NCBI RefSeq assembly: GCF_003337425.1 | Contig: NZ_QPJU01000001.1 | Coordinates: 124,001-188,000, forward strand | DNA length: 64,000 bases | DNA from: Extensimonas vulgaris | GTDB taxonomy: Bacteria > Pseudomonadota > Gammaproteobacteria > Burkholderiales > Burkholderiaceae_C | Reading direction: 5' to 3' | Part shown: positions 43,663 to 53,593 of the stretch, piece after piece | Layout of the letters: each line of letters starts with the position of its first letter | Position numbering within the stretch: position 1 is the first letter of the stretch | Translations under genes and position numbers: made by a program | Notes under the pieces: model-generated | Database searches by the model: none | What the model saw: the letters and a program-made list of their open reading frames with translations, nothing else | What the model was told of the DNA's origin: nothing

Positions 43663-43689
43663 CTTGAAGCGCAAGCGCCGATCCACAAG
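43663..43689 (+). promoter_or_regulatory. Possible weak sigma-32 promoter of dnaK
   Basis: CTTGAAG and CCACAAG are 13 bp apart, a degraded version of the RpoH consensus, located 43 bp before the dnaK ATG. Confidence 0.35.
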
Positions 43690-43732
43690 TTACGTAGCAA
43701 GCATTCCTCAGCATCCAAAGGAGAATTACATC

Positions 43733-45664
43733 ATGGGAAAAATCATCGGTATTGACCTCGGCACGACCAATAGCTGCGTGGCCGTGATGGAGGGCAACAC
43801 CCCGCGCGTGATCGAAAACAGCGAAGGTGCACGCACCACGCCCTCGGTCGTGGCCTACCTCGAAAACGGCGAAATCCTGGTCGGCGCAGCCGCCAAGCGC
43901 CAAGCCGTGACCAACGCCAAAAACACGATTTACGCCGTCAAGCGTCTGATCGGCCGCAAATTCGAAGACAAAGAGGTGCAAAAGGACATCCACCTGATGC
44001 CCTACAAGATTGTCAAGGCCGACAACGGCGACGCTTGGGTCGAAGTGCGCGGGCAAAAACTGGCGCCGCAGCAAATCAGCGCCGAAGTGCTGCGCAAGAT
44101 GAAGAAAACCGCCGAAGATTACCTCGGTGAAACCGTGACCGAGGCCGTCATCACCGTGCCGGCCTACTTCAACGACGCACAGCGCCAGGCCACCAAAGAC
44201 GCGGGCCGCATCGCCGGGCTCGAAGTCAAGCGCATCATCAACGAGCCCACGGCGGCAGCACTCGCTTTCGGCCTCGACAAGGCCGGTAAGGGCGACCGCA
44301 AGATCGCCGTCTATGACCTGGGCGGCGGTACCTTCGACATCTCGATCATCGAGATCGCCGACGTCGAAGGCGAAAAGCAGTTCGAAGTGCTCTCGACCAA
44401 CGGCGACACCTTCCTCGGTGGCGAAGACTTCGACCAGCGCATCATCGACTACATCATCACCGAGTTCAAGAAAGAACAAGGTGTTGACTTGAGCAAGGAC
44501 GTGCTGGCGCTGCAACGCCTCAAAGAAGCCGCCGAAAAAGCCAAGATCGAGCTCTCGAACTCGACCCAGACCGACATCAACCTGCCCTACATCACGGCCG
44601 ATGCGTCGGGGCCCAAACACCTCAACATCAAGCTCACGCGCGCCAAGCTCGAGAGCTTGGTCGAGGATTTGATCGCACGCACGATCGAGCCCTGCCGCAT
44701 CGCAATCAAGGACGCCGGCGTGTCGGTGTCCGACATCAACGACGTGATCCTCGTCGGCGGCATGACGCGCATGCCCAAGGTGCAGGAGAAGGTCAAGGAA
44801 TTCTTCGGCAAGGAGCCGCGCAAGGACGTCAACCCTGATGAAGCCGTGGCCATTGGCGCGGCCATCCAAGGCCAGGTGCTCTCGGGTGAGCGCAAGGACG
44901 TGCTGCTGCTCGACGTGACGCCGTTGTCCTTGGGTATCGAAACCTTGGGTGGCGTCATGACCAAGATGATCCCCAAGAACACGACCATTCCGACCAAGTT
45001 CACGCAAACTTTCTCGACCGCCGAAGACAACCAACCTGCGGTGACCATCAAGGTGTACCAGGGCGAGCGCGAAATCGCCTCGGCCAACAAACTGCTGGGT
45101 GAATTCAACCTCGAGGGCATCGCACCCGCGCCGCGCGGCCTGCCGCAGATCGAGGTGACCTTCGACATCGACGCCAACGGCATCCTGCACGTGAGCGCCA
45201 AGGACAAGAGCACCGGGAAAGAAAACAAGATCACCATCAAGGCCAACTCGGGGCTGTCGGAAGAAGAGATCCAGCGCATGGTCAAGGACGCCGAGCTCAA
45301 CGCTGCCGAGGACAAGCGCAAGGTCGAGTTGGTGCAGGCGCGCAACGAGGCCGATGCCGCGATCCACAGCGTCAACAAGAGTCTGGCCGAGCATGGCGAC
45401 AAGCTCGACGCCGCCGAGAAAGACAAGATCACGGCAGCGATCAAAGAGCTCGAAGACGCGATCAAGGGCGATGACAAAGACGCCATCACGACCAAGACCG
45501 CAGCGCTGATGAGCGCGAGCCAGAAGCTTGGTGAGAAGCTATACGCCGATGCTCAGGCTGCAGGCGCCCAAGCGGGGGCCGGCAGCTCGGCCGGTGCATC
45601 ATCTTCGGCCAATGCCGACGATGACGTGGTCGATGCCGAGGTCAAAGAAGTCAAAAAAGACTGA
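43733..45664 (+). CDS. dnaK: Molecular chaperone DnaK (Hsp70)
   Basis: ATP-dependent chaperone of 643 residues. The nucleotide-binding domain has [50 protein letters not shown] and [13 protein letters not shown]. The substrate-binding domain begins after [17 protein letters not shown], and a helical lid and Ala/Gly/Ser-rich tail follow. The C-terminal end [11 protein letters not shown] departs slightly from the usual EEVKD. The start ATG at 43733 has AAAGGAG upstream. It works with GrpE and DnaJ encoded on either side and is expected to be heat-shock induced. Confidence 0.99.
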   Translation: MGKIIGIDLGTTNSCVAVMEGNTPRVIENSEGARTTPSVVAYLENGEILVGAAAKRQAVTNAKNTIYAVKRLIGRKFEDKEVQKDIHLMPYKIVKADNGDAWVEVRGQKLAPQQISAEVLRKMKKTAEDYLGETVTEAVITVPAYFNDAQRQATKDAGRIAGLEVKRIINEPTAAALAFGLDKAGKGDRKIAVYDLGGGTFDISIIEIADVEGEKQFEVLSTNGDTFLGGEDFDQRIIDYIITEFKKEQGVDLSKDVLALQRLKEAAEKAKIELSNSTQTDINLPYITADASGPKHLNIKLTRAKLESLVEDLIARTIEPCRIAIKDAGVSVSDINDVILVGGMTRMPKVQEKVKEFFGKEPRKDVNPDEAVAIGAAIQGQVLSGERKDVLLLDVTPLSLGIETLGGVMTKMIPKNTTIPTKFTQTFSTAEDNQPAVTIKVYQGEREIASANKLLGEFNLEGIAPAPRGLPQIEVTFDIDANGILHVSAKDKSTGKENKITIKANSGLSEEEIQRMVKDAELNAAEDKRKVELVQARNEADAAIHSVNKSLAEHGDKLDAAEKDKITAAIKELEDAIKGDDKDAITTKTAALMSASQKLGEKLYADAQAAGAQAGAGSSAGASSSANADDDVVDAEVKEVKKD

Positions 45665-45718
45665 AGGCACGCAGTAGGCTTTGCTGGCCCTCTTTCCACG
45701 TTCCAAGTGACGATTCAC

Positions 45719-45757
45719 CGCCGCGCCGAGCCCTCGCAAGAGGCGGGCGCGGCGTTT
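45719..45757 (+). terminator. Strong hairpin between dnaK and dnaJ
   Basis: CGCCGCGCC (45719-45727) pairs with GGCGCGGCG (45746-45754), with an inner CCTC-GCAA-GAGG stem, followed by only TTT. It is likely a partial terminator lowering dnaJ relative to dnaK. Confidence 0.55.
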
Positions 45758-45782
45758 CCATGTTCCACCCTGGCTCCGAAAC

Positions 45783-46910
45783 ATGTCCAAGCGAGACTAT
45801 TACGAAGTCTTGGGCGTTCCCAAGAACGCCTCCGACGATGAGATCAAAAAGGCTTACCGCAAACTGGCGATGAAGTACCACCCTGACCGCAACCAGGGAG
45901 ATGCCGACAAACACGCCGAAGAAAAATTCAAAGAGGTCAAGGAAGCTTACGAGATGCTTTCCGACCCGCAAAAACGCGCGGCCTACGACCAATGGGGGCA
46001 CGCGGGCGTCGACCCCAACATGCGCGGACACGGTGGGGGTGATGGTTTTGGCGGCTTTGCCGAAGCCTTTGGTGACATTTTTGGTGACATTTTTGGGCAA
46101 GGCCGCCGCACGGGTGGGCGCCAGGTCTATCGTGGCAGTGATCTGAGCTACGCGCTCGAAATCACGCTCGAAGAAGCCGCCCGCGGCAAGGATGCACAAA
46201 TCCGCATCCCGTCCTGGGAAAGCTGCGACACCTGCCACGGCAGCGGCGCCAAGCCAGGCACCAGCGCCAAGACCTGCAACACCTGCGGCGGCAGCGGGAC
46301 GGTGCAGATGCGCCAGGGTTTTTTCAGCGTGCAACAGACCTGCCCACACTGCCGTGGTTCGGGCAAGATCATCCCCGAGCCCTGCCCAAGCTGCCATGGC
46401 CAAGGCCGCGTGAAGAAGCAAAAGACGCTCGAAGTCAAAATCCCTGCGGGTATAGACGACGGCATGCGCATCCGCAGCACGGGCAATGGCGAGCCCGGCG
46501 TCAACGGCGGCCCGCCGGGTGACCTCTACATCGAAATCCGCGTCAAAAAGCACGAAATCTTCGAACGCGACGGCGATGACTTGCACTGCCAAGTGCCCGT
46601 GAGCTTCATCACCGCGGCGCTGGGCGGTGAAATCGAGGTGCCCACGCTCGACGGCAAGGCCGTGATCGACATTCCCGAAGGCACGCAGGCAGGCAAGCAG
46701 TTCCGTCTACGCGGCAAGGGCATCAAGGGCATACGTTCGAGCCACCCGGGTGACTTGTATTGCCACATCACCGTCGAAACGCCCGTGCGCCTCACCGAGC
46801 ACCAGCGCAAACTGCTGCGTGAGCTCGATGAGTCGCTCAAAAAAGGGGGGCACCGGCACTCGCCGAGCGCCCAAAGCTGGACGGAGCGGCTGAAAAACTG
46901 GTTCAGTTGA
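45783..46910 (+). CDS. dnaJ: Co-chaperone DnaJ (Hsp40)
   Basis: Type I Hsp40 of 375 residues that stimulates the DnaK ATPase. The J domain (1-70) holds the HPD motif in [13 protein letters not shown] Gly/Phe-rich segment follows ([18 protein letters not shown]), with a near-duplicated FGDI unit. The zinc domain has all four repeats, [24 protein letters not shown] and CPSCHGQG. The C-terminal client-binding domain is complete. It lies 118 bp after dnaK, behind a strong hairpin. Confidence 0.99.
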   Translation: MSKRDYYEVLGVPKNASDDEIKKAYRKLAMKYHPDRNQGDADKHAEEKFKEVKEAYEMLSDPQKRAAYDQWGHAGVDPNMRGHGGGDGFGGFAEAFGDIFGDIFGQGRRTGGRQVYRGSDLSYALEITLEEAARGKDAQIRIPSWESCDTCHGSGAKPGTSAKTCNTCGGSGTVQMRQGFFSVQQTCPHCRGSGKIIPEPCPSCHGQGRVKKQKTLEVKIPAGIDDGMRIRSTGNGEPGVNGGPPGDLYIEIRVKKHEIFERDGDDLHCQVPVSFITAALGGEIEVPTLDGKAVIDIPEGTQAGKQFRLRGKGIKGIRSSHPGDLYCHITVETPVRLTEHQRKLLRELDESLKKGGHRHSPSAQSWTERLKNWFS

Positions 46911-46917
46911 GCGGGCA

Positions 46918-46993
46918 CGACTTACGCAAAACGGGATCAGGCAAGGCGCTCGCCCCTGAAAAAACTTTATTCCATCCTTGTTTGCGTAAGTCC
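46918..46993. repeat. Short palindromic element, family D, copy 2
   Basis: About 76 bp with ends GACTTACGCAAA and TTTGCGTAAGTC, nearly the same as 29838-29916. It lies directly after dnaJ and may act as its transcript end. Confidence 0.75.
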
Positions 46994-47071
46994 AGGCGGA
47001 GATTCGGCGCCCGTTGTGGCGAGTACCGGTTTGCGCGCTCGTTACCATCGGGGTCGAAAGGACTCATCCCC

Positions 47072-48436
47072 ATGACGGTCAACATCAGCTTTCTCGGTGG
47101 TGCGAGCACGGTCACCGGCTCCAAATTCCTCGTGCGCTACAAAGAGCGCAAACTGCTCGTGGATTGCGGGCTGTTCCAAGGCTATAAGCAGCTGCGCCTG
47201 CGCAACTGGCAGCCCTTGCCCGTCGCACCCACCGAAATCGACGCCGTCGTGCTGACCCACGCGCACCTGGACCACAGCGGCTACCTGCCGCTGCTCGCGC
47301 GCGACGGCTACCGCGGCGCCGTGCACACCACGTCGGGGACGCGCGACCTCTGTGCCATCTTGCTGCCCGACAGTGGCCATTTGCAGGAAGAAGACGCCGC
47401 GTTTCTCAACCGCCACCACCTCAGCGAACACACACCGGCGCTGCCGCTTTACACGCGGCTGGACGCACAGCATTGCCTGCCGCAACTTCGCGCCCACGCT
47501 TTCCACCAATCGTTCGAGCCGATTCCCGGCTGGCGCGTGCGCTTCACACCCGCTGGTCACATCCTGGGTGCGGCCAGCGTGCTGCTCGAAGTCGGTGGAC
47601 GGCGCATTTTGTTTTCGGGCGACCTGGGACGCCCCGACGACCTCATCATGAACCCGCCCGAGGCGCCGCCGCAGGCGGACACCGTGCTCGTCGAATCGAC
47701 CTACGGAGACCGGGAACACCCACCCACCGACGTCCTGCAAGAGCTCGGCCCGGCGCTGCAGCGGCTTGCGGCACGCGGCGGCGTGGCCGTGGTTCCGGTA
47801 TTTGCCGTGGGCCGGGCGCAAACCCTGCTGCATGCGATCCACTTGCTCAAGGCGCAAAAGGTGATTCCAGCCTCGCTGCCGGTCTTCCTCGACAGCCCCA
47901 TGGCCGTGAGCACCACGGGACTGTTCGAGCGGCATTTGGGCGAGCATCGCCTGAACTTGCGCCAGTCGCAGGCGCTCTCGCGCGAGGCCACCATGGTGCA
48001 GACCACCGACGAATCCAAGGCGCTCGCACGCCGCCACGGCCCCATGGTGATTCTGTCGGCCAGCGGCATGGCCACGGGTGGGCGCGTGCTGCACCACCTG
48101 GCGCTGTATGCGGGCGAGCGGCACAACATGATCATCATCACGGGCCACCAGGCGCCTGGCACGCGCGGCGCGCGCATCGCCAACGGTGAAAAGCGCATCC
48201 GCATCTTCGCCCAGGAAGTGGACATCCGCGCCGAAGTGGTGACGCTCAATTCAGCCTCCGCACACTCGGACGCCAACCAGACGCTCGCCTGGCTGCGCAG
48301 CATGGGGCGTGCGCCCCAGCAAGTCTACGTAGTGCATGGTGAGCCGGGCGCAGCCGACGCGCTGCGCGAGCGCATCGCTCATGAACTGCACTGGCGCGTC
48401 GCCGTGCCCGAGCACAACAGCACCTGCCCGGCGTAA
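47072..48436 (+). CDS. Metallo-beta-lactamase/beta-CASP ribonuclease family protein
   Basis: Predicted RNA-processing exonuclease of 454 residues. The metallo-beta-lactamase zinc motif LTHAHLDHSGYLPLL lies near residue 65, GHILGAASVLLEV and FSGDLGRPDD supply further metal ligands, and the beta-CASP part has STYGDREHP, VPVFAVGRAQTLLHAIHLL and LSASGMATGGRVLHHL, ending with a Zn-ligand-type LNSASAHSDANQTLAWL. It is the archaeal CPSF/YSH1-like type found widely in bacteria, whose exact RNA targets are unknown. The start at 47072 gives the canonical MTVNISFLGGAS. An upstream in-frame extension would cross the family D repeat. Confidence 0.9.
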   Translation: MTVNISFLGGASTVTGSKFLVRYKERKLLVDCGLFQGYKQLRLRNWQPLPVAPTEIDAVVLTHAHLDHSGYLPLLARDGYRGAVHTTSGTRDLCAILLPDSGHLQEEDAAFLNRHHLSEHTPALPLYTRLDAQHCLPQLRAHAFHQSFEPIPGWRVRFTPAGHILGAASVLLEVGGRRILFSGDLGRPDDLIMNPPEAPPQADTVLVESTYGDREHPPTDVLQELGPALQRLAARGGVAVVPVFAVGRAQTLLHAIHLLKAQKVIPASLPVFLDSPMAVSTTGLFERHLGEHRLNLRQSQALSREATMVQTTDESKALARRHGPMVILSASGMATGGRVLHHLALYAGERHNMIIITGHQAPGTRGARIANGEKRIRIFAQEVDIRAEVVTLNSASAHSDANQTLAWLRSMGRAPQQVYVVHGEPGAADALRERIAHELHWRVAVPEHNSTCPA

Positions 48437-48542
48437 GGGATGTGCGGCTGCCCCTGCGGGCAGCGCAGGCCTTGCCACCCGTTCTGGCCCTACGCCCTAA
48501 AATCGCTTTTTCCCCACACCAAGACCTTCTCGAGAACCATCC

Positions 48543-49964
48543 ATGGGACGCACCCTCTACGACAAAATCTGGGACGAGCACGTCATAGACACCGAGGAAG
48601 ACGGCACTGCCCTGCTCTACATCGACCGGCACCTGGTGCACGAGGTCACCAGCCCGCAGGCTTTCGAAGGGCTGCGCCAGGCCGGACGCAAGGTCTGGCG
48701 CATCAGCTCGGTCGTCGCCACGGCCGACCACAACACCCCGACCACGGGCTGGGAGCTGGGCTACGACGGCATTGCCGACCCGATCAGCAAGGAGCAGATC
48801 ACCACGCTGGACGCCAACATCGCCGAGTTCGGCGCGGCGGCGTTCTTTCCCTTCATGTCCAAGGGCCAGGGCATCGTGCACGTGATGGGCCCCGAGCAAG
48901 GCGCTACGCTGCCCGGCATGACCGTGGTCTGCGGCGACAGCCACACGAGCACGCACGGCGCGTTTGGCGCGCTGGCGCACGGCATAGGCACTTCAGAGGT
49001 CGAGCATGTGCTCGCCACGCAGACGCTGCTGGCCAAGAAGGCCAAGAATATGCTCGTCAGGGTCGAAGGGCCGCTTGCGCGCGGCGTCGGCGCCAAGGAC
49101 ATCGTGCTCGCCATCATCGGCAAGATCGGCACCGCCGGCGGCACGGGCTACACGATAGAGTTCGCCGGCTCGGCCATCCGCGCGCTCAGCATGGAAGGGC
49201 GCATGACCGTGTGCAACATGGCGATTGAGGCCGGCGCGCGCGCCGGGCTCGTGGCCGTCGATGACAAAACCATCGAGTACGTCAAAGGCCGCCCGCTCGC
49301 GCCCACGGGCGCCGAATGGGAGCAGGCCGTGGCCTACTGGCGCACGTTGCATTCCGACCCCGACGCACAGTTCGACCGCGTGGTCGAACTCGACGCGGGC
49401 AGCATCGTGCCGCAGGTCACCTGGGGCACGAGCCCCGAGATGGTGCTCGGCATCGATGCGCGCGTGCCCGATCCCGACAAAGAAAAAGACCCGAACAAGC
49501 GCAACGCGATCGAGCGCGCGCTGACCTACATGGGCCTCACGCCCGGCAAGCCGATCACCGACATCCACATCGACAAGGTCTTCATCGGCTCGTGCACCAA
49601 CAGCCGCATCGAAGACCTACGCGCTGCCGCCGCAGTGGTCAAGAAACTGGGGCAGAAAGTCGCGAAAAACGTCAAGCTCGCGATGGTCGTGCCGGGCTCG
49701 GGCCTGGTCAAAGAGCAGGCCGAACGCGAAGGCCTGCACGAAATCTTCCGCGCCGCCGGCTTCGAGTGGCGCGAACCCGGCTGCTCCATGTGCCTGGCCA
49801 TGAATGCCGACCGGCTCGAGCCCGGCGAGCGTTGCGCGAGCACCAGCAACCGCAATTTCGAAGGCCGCCAGGGCGCGGGCGGGCGCACACACCTCGTGAG
49901 TCCGGCGATGGCCGCGGCGGCCGCGATCCACGGCCATTTCGTCGATGTGCGCCAATTTGCCTGA
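48543..49964 (+). CDS. leuC: 3-isopropylmalate dehydratase large subunit
   Basis: Aconitase-family [4Fe-4S] enzyme of 473 residues in leucine synthesis. It isomerises 2-isopropylmalate to 3-isopropylmalate together with LeuD. Signature blocks are [36 protein letters not shown] and [17 protein letters not shown], supplying the cluster cysteines. It is first of the leuC-entericidin-leuD-leuB run. No leucine-rich leader peptide is visible in the 106 bp upstream, and leuA is not in the window. Confidence 0.98.
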   Translation: MGRTLYDKIWDEHVIDTEEDGTALLYIDRHLVHEVTSPQAFEGLRQAGRKVWRISSVVATADHNTPTTGWELGYDGIADPISKEQITTLDANIAEFGAAAFFPFMSKGQGIVHVMGPEQGATLPGMTVVCGDSHTSTHGAFGALAHGIGTSEVEHVLATQTLLAKKAKNMLVRVEGPLARGVGAKDIVLAIIGKIGTAGGTGYTIEFAGSAIRALSMEGRMTVCNMAIEAGARAGLVAVDDKTIEYVKGRPLAPTGAEWEQAVAYWRTLHSDPDAQFDRVVELDAGSIVPQVTWGTSPEMVLGIDARVPDPDKEKDPNKRNAIERALTYMGLTPGKPITDIHIDKVFIGSCTNSRIEDLRAAAAVVKKLGQKVAKNVKLAMVVPGSGLVKEQAEREGLHEIFRAAGFEWREPGCSMCLAMNADRLEPGERCASTSNRNFEGRQGAGGRTHLVSPAMAAAAAIHGHFVDVRQFA

Positions 49965-49974
49965 GGAGGGCCCC

Positions 49975-50103
49975 ATGAGCAAAACATCTGCCCTCCTCGC
50001 CGTATTTTTGACAGGGCTCGTGCTGAGCGGTTGCAACACCGTGCAAGGCATGGGCCAGGACATCCAAAAAGCCGGCAACGCCATCGAGCGCGCCGCCAAG
50101 TAA
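49975..50103 (+). CDS. Entericidin A/B family lipoprotein
   Basis: A 42-residue lipoprotein. The signal peptide MSKTSALLAVFLTGLVLSGC ends in the lipobox LSGC (Cys20), and the 22-residue mature part NTVQGMGQDIQKAGNAIERA is an amphipathic helix of the entericidin type. Entericidins form a toxin/antidote pair in enteric bacteria, but single copies between leuC and leuD are common in Burkholderiales and their role is not known. GAGGAGGG provides an excellent ribosome-binding site 4 bp before the ATG. The sequence just after the stop is a short tandem duplication (TAACGGCTCC twice). Confidence 0.9.
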   Translation: MSKTSALLAVFLTGLVLSGCNTVQGMGQDIQKAGNAIERAAK

Positions 50104-50142
50104 CGGCTCCATGTAACGGCTCCAAGCCCCAGAGACATCGCC

Positions 50143-50793
50143 ATGCAGAAATTCACTGTGCACAAGGGCCTCGTCGCCCCGCTCGACCGCGAAAACGTCG
50201 ATACCGACGCCATCATCCCCAAGCAGTTCCTCAAGTCGATCAAGAAAACGGGCTTCGGCCCCAACCTGTTCGACGAGTGGCGCTACCTCGACCACGGCGA
50301 GCCCGGCATGGATCCGGCCAGCCGCAAGCCCAACCCCGACTTCGTGCTCAACCAGCCGCGCTATCAGGGCGCGTCCATCCTGCTCGCGCGCAAAAATTTC
50401 GGCTGTGGCTCGAGCCGCGAGCACGCACCCTGGGCGCTCGAGCAATACGGCTTTCGCGCGCTGATCGCGCCAAGCTTTGCCGACATTTTCTTCAACAACT
50501 GCTTCAAGAACGGTCTGCTGCCTATCGTTCTGCCTGAAAACGTCGTCGACCAGCTCTTCGACGAAGTGGCAGCTTTCCCCGGCTACGAGCTCACGATCGA
50601 CCTGCCACGCCAAGTCGTCGTGCGCCCGCAGGGCGAGGAAATCCCGTTCGAGGTCAACGCCTTTCGCAAATACTGCCTGCTCAATGGCCTCGACGACATC
50701 GGTCTCACGCTGCGCCATGCAGACAAAATCCGCGAATACGAAGCTCGCCGCCTGGCCACCAAGCCCTGGCTCGCGCACACGCTGCTCGCCTGA
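50143..50793 (+). CDS. leuD: 3-isopropylmalate dehydratase small subunit
   Basis: Partner of LeuC, 216 residues, the swivel domain of the aconitase-like enzyme. Conserved blocks are [20 protein letters not shown] at the N terminus and [20 protein letters not shown], followed by [20 protein letters not shown]. It lies 39 bp after the entericidin gene. The 69-bp gap to leuB carries a copy of the interspersed repeat. Confidence 0.98.
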   Translation: MQKFTVHKGLVAPLDRENVDTDAIIPKQFLKSIKKTGFGPNLFDEWRYLDHGEPGMDPASRKPNPDFVLNQPRYQGASILLARKNFGCGSSREHAPWALEQYGFRALIAPSFADIFFNNCFKNGLLPIVLPENVVDQLFDEVAAFPGYELTIDLPRQVVVRPQGEEIPFEVNAFRKYCLLNGLDDIGLTLRHADKIREYEARRLATKPWLAHTLLA

Positions 50794-50800
50794 ATTAGTA

Positions 50801-50850
50801 GTAAAAATGACCTCTAGCCCATATAAATCAAGCGCTAGCAGCTATCAATA
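50801..50850. repeat. Interspersed repeat, copy 9 (leuD-leuB gap)
   Basis: AAAATGACCTCTAGCCC then ATAAATCAAGCGCTAGCAGC and TATCA, a complete copy in reverse orientation relative to copy 7. Confidence 0.8.
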
Positions 50851-50862
50851 AAGAACTATTTC

Positions 50863-51939
50863 ATGAAAATCGCGATCCTCCCCGGGGACGGCATAGGCCC
50901 CGAAATCATGGCCGAAGCCGTCAAAGTCCTGCAGGCGCTGGACCTGCGCTTCGAGATGGAAACGGCCCCCGTCGGCGGCGCCGCTTACGAAGCCTCGGGC
51001 CACCCGCTGCCCGAGGCCACGCTGCGGCTCGCACAGCAAGCCGACGCGATCCTGTTTGGCGCCGTGGGCGACTGGAAGTACGACAAGCTCGAACGCCATT
51101 TGCGCCCCGAACAGGCCATCCTGGGCTTGCGCAAGCACCTCGGGTTGTTCGCCAACTTCCGACCTGCGATCTGCTACGAGCAGCTCGTGGGCGCATCCAG
51201 CCTCAAGCCCGAACTCGTCGCCGGCCTGGACATCCTCATCATCCGCGAGCTCACGGGCGACATCTATTTCGGCCAACCGCGCGGGCGCCGCAGCGCACCG
51301 GACGGCGCCTTCGCGGGCGCCGAGGAAGCCTTCGACACCATGCGCTACACGCGCCCCGAGATCGAGCGCATCGCCCGCGTGGCCTTCGAGGCTGCACGCA
51401 AACGCGGCAAAAAAGTCACGAGCGTCGATAAAGCCAACGTGCTCGAAACCTTCCAGTTCTGGAAGGACGTGGTCACCGAAGTGCACCAGGACTACCCCGA
51501 CGTCACGCTCGAGCACATGTACGTGGACAACGCCGCGATGCAGCTCGTCAAAGCCCCAAAAAACTTCGACGTGCTCGTCACAGGCAACATGTTCGGCGAC
51601 ATCCTGAGCGATGAGGCCTCCATGCTCACCGGCTCGATCGGCATGCTGCCCTCGGCCTCGCTCAACGACAAAGGCCAGGGCTTATACGAGCCCAGCCACG
51701 GCAGCGCACCCGACATCGCAGGCAAAGGCATTGCGAACCCGCTCGCCACCATCCTGAGCGCGGCCATGATGCTGCGCTTTTCACTAGCGCAGCCGGCCGC
51801 CGCCGAACGCATCGAGGCCGCCGTCAAACAGGTGCTGGCCCAGGGCCTGCGCACCGCCGACATCTGGAGCGAAGGCACGACGCGCGTGGGCACGCGCGAG
51901 ATGGGCGACGCGGTGATCAAGGCATTGCAAGGCGTTTGA
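50863..51939 (+). CDS. leuB: 3-isopropylmalate dehydrogenase
   Basis: NAD-dependent oxidative decarboxylase of 358 residues forming 2-oxoisocaproate, the last committed step before leucine. It begins [20 protein letters not shown]. Conserved segments are [71 protein letters not shown] and [18 protein letters not shown]. These separate it from the related D-malate/tartrate dehydrogenase at 16 kb. The end of leuB is followed by the candidate asd leader region. Confidence 0.98.
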   Translation: MKIAILPGDGIGPEIMAEAVKVLQALDLRFEMETAPVGGAAYEASGHPLPEATLRLAQQADAILFGAVGDWKYDKLERHLRPEQAILGLRKHLGLFANFRPAICYEQLVGASSLKPELVAGLDILIIRELTGDIYFGQPRGRRSAPDGAFAGAEEAFDTMRYTRPEIERIARVAFEAARKRGKKVTSVDKANVLETFQFWKDVVTEVHQDYPDVTLEHMYVDNAAMQLVKAPKNFDVLVTGNMFGDILSDEASMLTGSIGMLPSASLNDKGQGLYEPSHGSAPDIAGKGIANPLATILSAAMMLRFSLAQPAAAERIEAAVKQVLAQGLRTADIWSEGTTRVGTREMGDAVIKALQGV

Positions 51940-51989
51940 TTTTGCTCGGCTTGATCGCGATCTGCCTGATCGCGGTCGGTTTGGCTGAC

Positions 51990-51998
51990 TGCTAAAAT
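51990..51998 (+). promoter_or_regulatory. Extended -10 promoter of the asd leader
   Basis: TGCTAAAAT matches the extended -10 pattern TGnTATAAT, with no convincing -35 box. Transcription would begin about 52004, just before the leader ATG. Confidence 0.45.
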
Positions 51999-52008
51999 CC
52001 AGACCACG

Positions 52009-52122
52009 ATGAACGCCTCGATCCCCTTCGATGCCAACACCTGCGCAAATTCCTCGCTGCGGGTGGCTTTTTTCATCGCTTCATCCCCTCTCTCTCCCAC
52101 TACCACGACCAAAAAAGGCTGA
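52009..52122 (+). CDS. Candidate Thr/Lys-rich leader peptide of asd
   Basis: A 37-residue frame starting MNASIPFDANTCANSS and ending LSPTTTTKKG, that is four consecutive Thr codons (ACT ACC ACG ACC) and two Lys codons (AAA AAA) just before the stop. asd, 84 bp downstream, serves the shared route to threonine, methionine and lysine, so the codon run matches the end products, as in thrL of enteric bacteria. No ribosome-binding site precedes the ATG, but the predicted transcript start is only a few bases upstream, so leaderless translation is possible. Regulation by ribosome stalling is inference. Confidence 0.5.
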   Translation: MNASIPFDANTCANSSLRVAFFIASSPLSPTTTTKKG

Positions 52123-52145
52123 ACCCAGCCGGTTTCGTCGTGCGC

Positions 52146-52202
52146 CGCCTTTCCGGAGCCTGACGATCCGGAAGGGCCAGCAAATGCATCGTTTGAAAGG
52201 CG
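52146..52202 (+). promoter_or_regulatory. Candidate attenuator hairpin and alternative pairing before asd
   Basis: GCCTTTCCGGA (52147-52157) and TCCGGAAGGGC (52167-52177) form an 11-bp stem with one G-U pair. The 5' arm overlaps CGCCTTTC (52146-52153), which is exactly complementary to GAAAGGCG (52195-52202), the asd ribosome-binding region. The two pairings exclude each other, so one state frees and the other hides the asd start. There is no poly-T after the hairpin, which argues for control of translation rather than intrinsic termination. Confidence 0.5.
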
Positions 52203-52206
52203 CAAA

Positions 52207-53343
52207 ATGAAACTCGGTAACCTTGTGGGCCTCGTCGGCTGGCGCGGCATGGTCGGCTCAGTCCTGATGGATCGCATGCAGGCCGAAGGCGATTTCGACC
52301 TGATCGAGCCCGTTTTCTTCTCGACCTCCAACGCTGGCGGCGTGGCCCCTGCGATGGCCAAGAACGAAAAAACACTGCAGGATGCGTACGACATCGCTGC
52401 GCTGAAAAAATGCGACGCCATCATCACCTGTCAGGGCGGTGACTACACGACCGAGGTCTTTCCCAAATTGCGCGCCGCGGGCTGGAAGGGCCACTGGATC
52501 GATGCGGCGAGCACGCTGCGCATGAAGGACGACGCCGTGATCGTCCTCGACCCGGTGAATCTGCCCGTGATCCAGAACGCGCTCGCCAAGGGCGGCAACA
52601 ACTGGGTCGGCGGCAACTGCACTGTCAGCTGCATGCTCATGGGTGTGGGGGCGCTCTACAAGGCCGGTTTGGTCGAATGGATGAGCACGCAAACCTACCA
52701 GGCCGCGAGCGGTGGCGGCGCACAGCATATGCGCGAGCTGCTGACGCAATATGGCACGCTGTACGCCGAGGTGCGAGACTTGCTCGCCGACTCCAAGAGC
52801 GCGATCCTCGAGATCGACCGCAAGGTCATCGCCAAGCAGCGCAGCCTGGGCGCCGATGAAACCGCGCATTTCGGCGTGCCGCTCGCAGGCAGCTTGATCC
52901 CCTGGATCGACAAGGACTTGGGCAACGGCATGAGCCGCGAGGAGTGGAAAGGCATGGCCGAGACCAACAAAATCCTGGGCCAGGGCGAGGGCTTTGGCTC
53001 GCCGGCCGTGCCCGTCGATGGCTTTTGCGTGCGCATCGGTGCGATGCGCTGCCACAGCCAGGCGCTGACCTTCAAGCTGAAAAAAGACGTGCCCGTGGCC
53101 GACATCGAGGCCATGATCGCCGCCGACAACGCCTGGGTCAAAGTCGTCCCCAATAACAAAGAGGCCACGCTCAAAGACCTCACGCCCGTGGCCGTGACCG
53201 GCACCCTCACCATCCCCGTGGGCCGCATCCGCAAGCTCACGATGGGCCCCGAATACCTGGGTGCGTTCACGATCGGCGACCAGCTGCTCTGGGGCGCGGC
53301 CGAGCCGCTGCGACGCATGCTGCGCATCCTGCTGCAGGCTTGA
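52207..53343 (+). CDS. asd: Aspartate-semialdehyde dehydrogenase
   Basis: NADPH-dependent enzyme of 378 residues that reduces aspartyl phosphate to aspartate semialdehyde, the branch point for Thr/Met/Lys and diaminopimelate. Gram-negative-type features are [28 protein letters not shown] and the catalytic Cys138 in [17 protein letters not shown]. Active-site basic residues lie in [15 protein letters not shown]. The start ATG at 52207 has AAAGG upstream. The 267-bp region before it, after leuB, holds the candidate leader and hairpin rather than an empty gap. Confidence 0.97.
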   Translation: MKLGNLVGLVGWRGMVGSVLMDRMQAEGDFDLIEPVFFSTSNAGGVAPAMAKNEKTLQDAYDIAALKKCDAIITCQGGDYTTEVFPKLRAAGWKGHWIDAASTLRMKDDAVIVLDPVNLPVIQNALAKGGNNWVGGNCTVSCMLMGVGALYKAGLVEWMSTQTYQAASGGGAQHMRELLTQYGTLYAEVRDLLADSKSAILEIDRKVIAKQRSLGADETAHFGVPLAGSLIPWIDKDLGNGMSREEWKGMAETNKILGQGEGFGSPAVPVDGFCVRIGAMRCHSQALTFKLKKDVPVADIEAMIAADNAWVKVVPNNKEATLKDLTPVAVTGTLTIPVGRIRKLTMGPEYLGAFTIGDQLLWGAAEPLRRMLRILLQA

Positions 53344-53593
53344 GCGCCGCGCTGTCCGTGCGCATGAGCGTTGCGCCGCAGGCGTTGCTGCCTGGCAACA
53401 TCTGACATCGCCGCTGAGACCTGACATCCTCACGCGTCAAATGCAGATGCCAAGTATGCTTGTCAGTGCAATGCATTGCTGCTATGGTTCTTGCACTCCT
53501 TTTGCCTTGAAAAGCAGTGGTTTGCACTTTCTTGCGTGAAACCACCGCCAAAAGCAAAATCGTCCAACCCCATCACCTCTGGCGACCAAGCCC
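53344..53593. other. Intergenic region asd-fimV
   Basis: A 250-bp gap with no convincing gene, repeat family member, hairpin terminator or clear promoter hexamers. Presumably it contains the fimV promoter. Confidence 0.4.
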
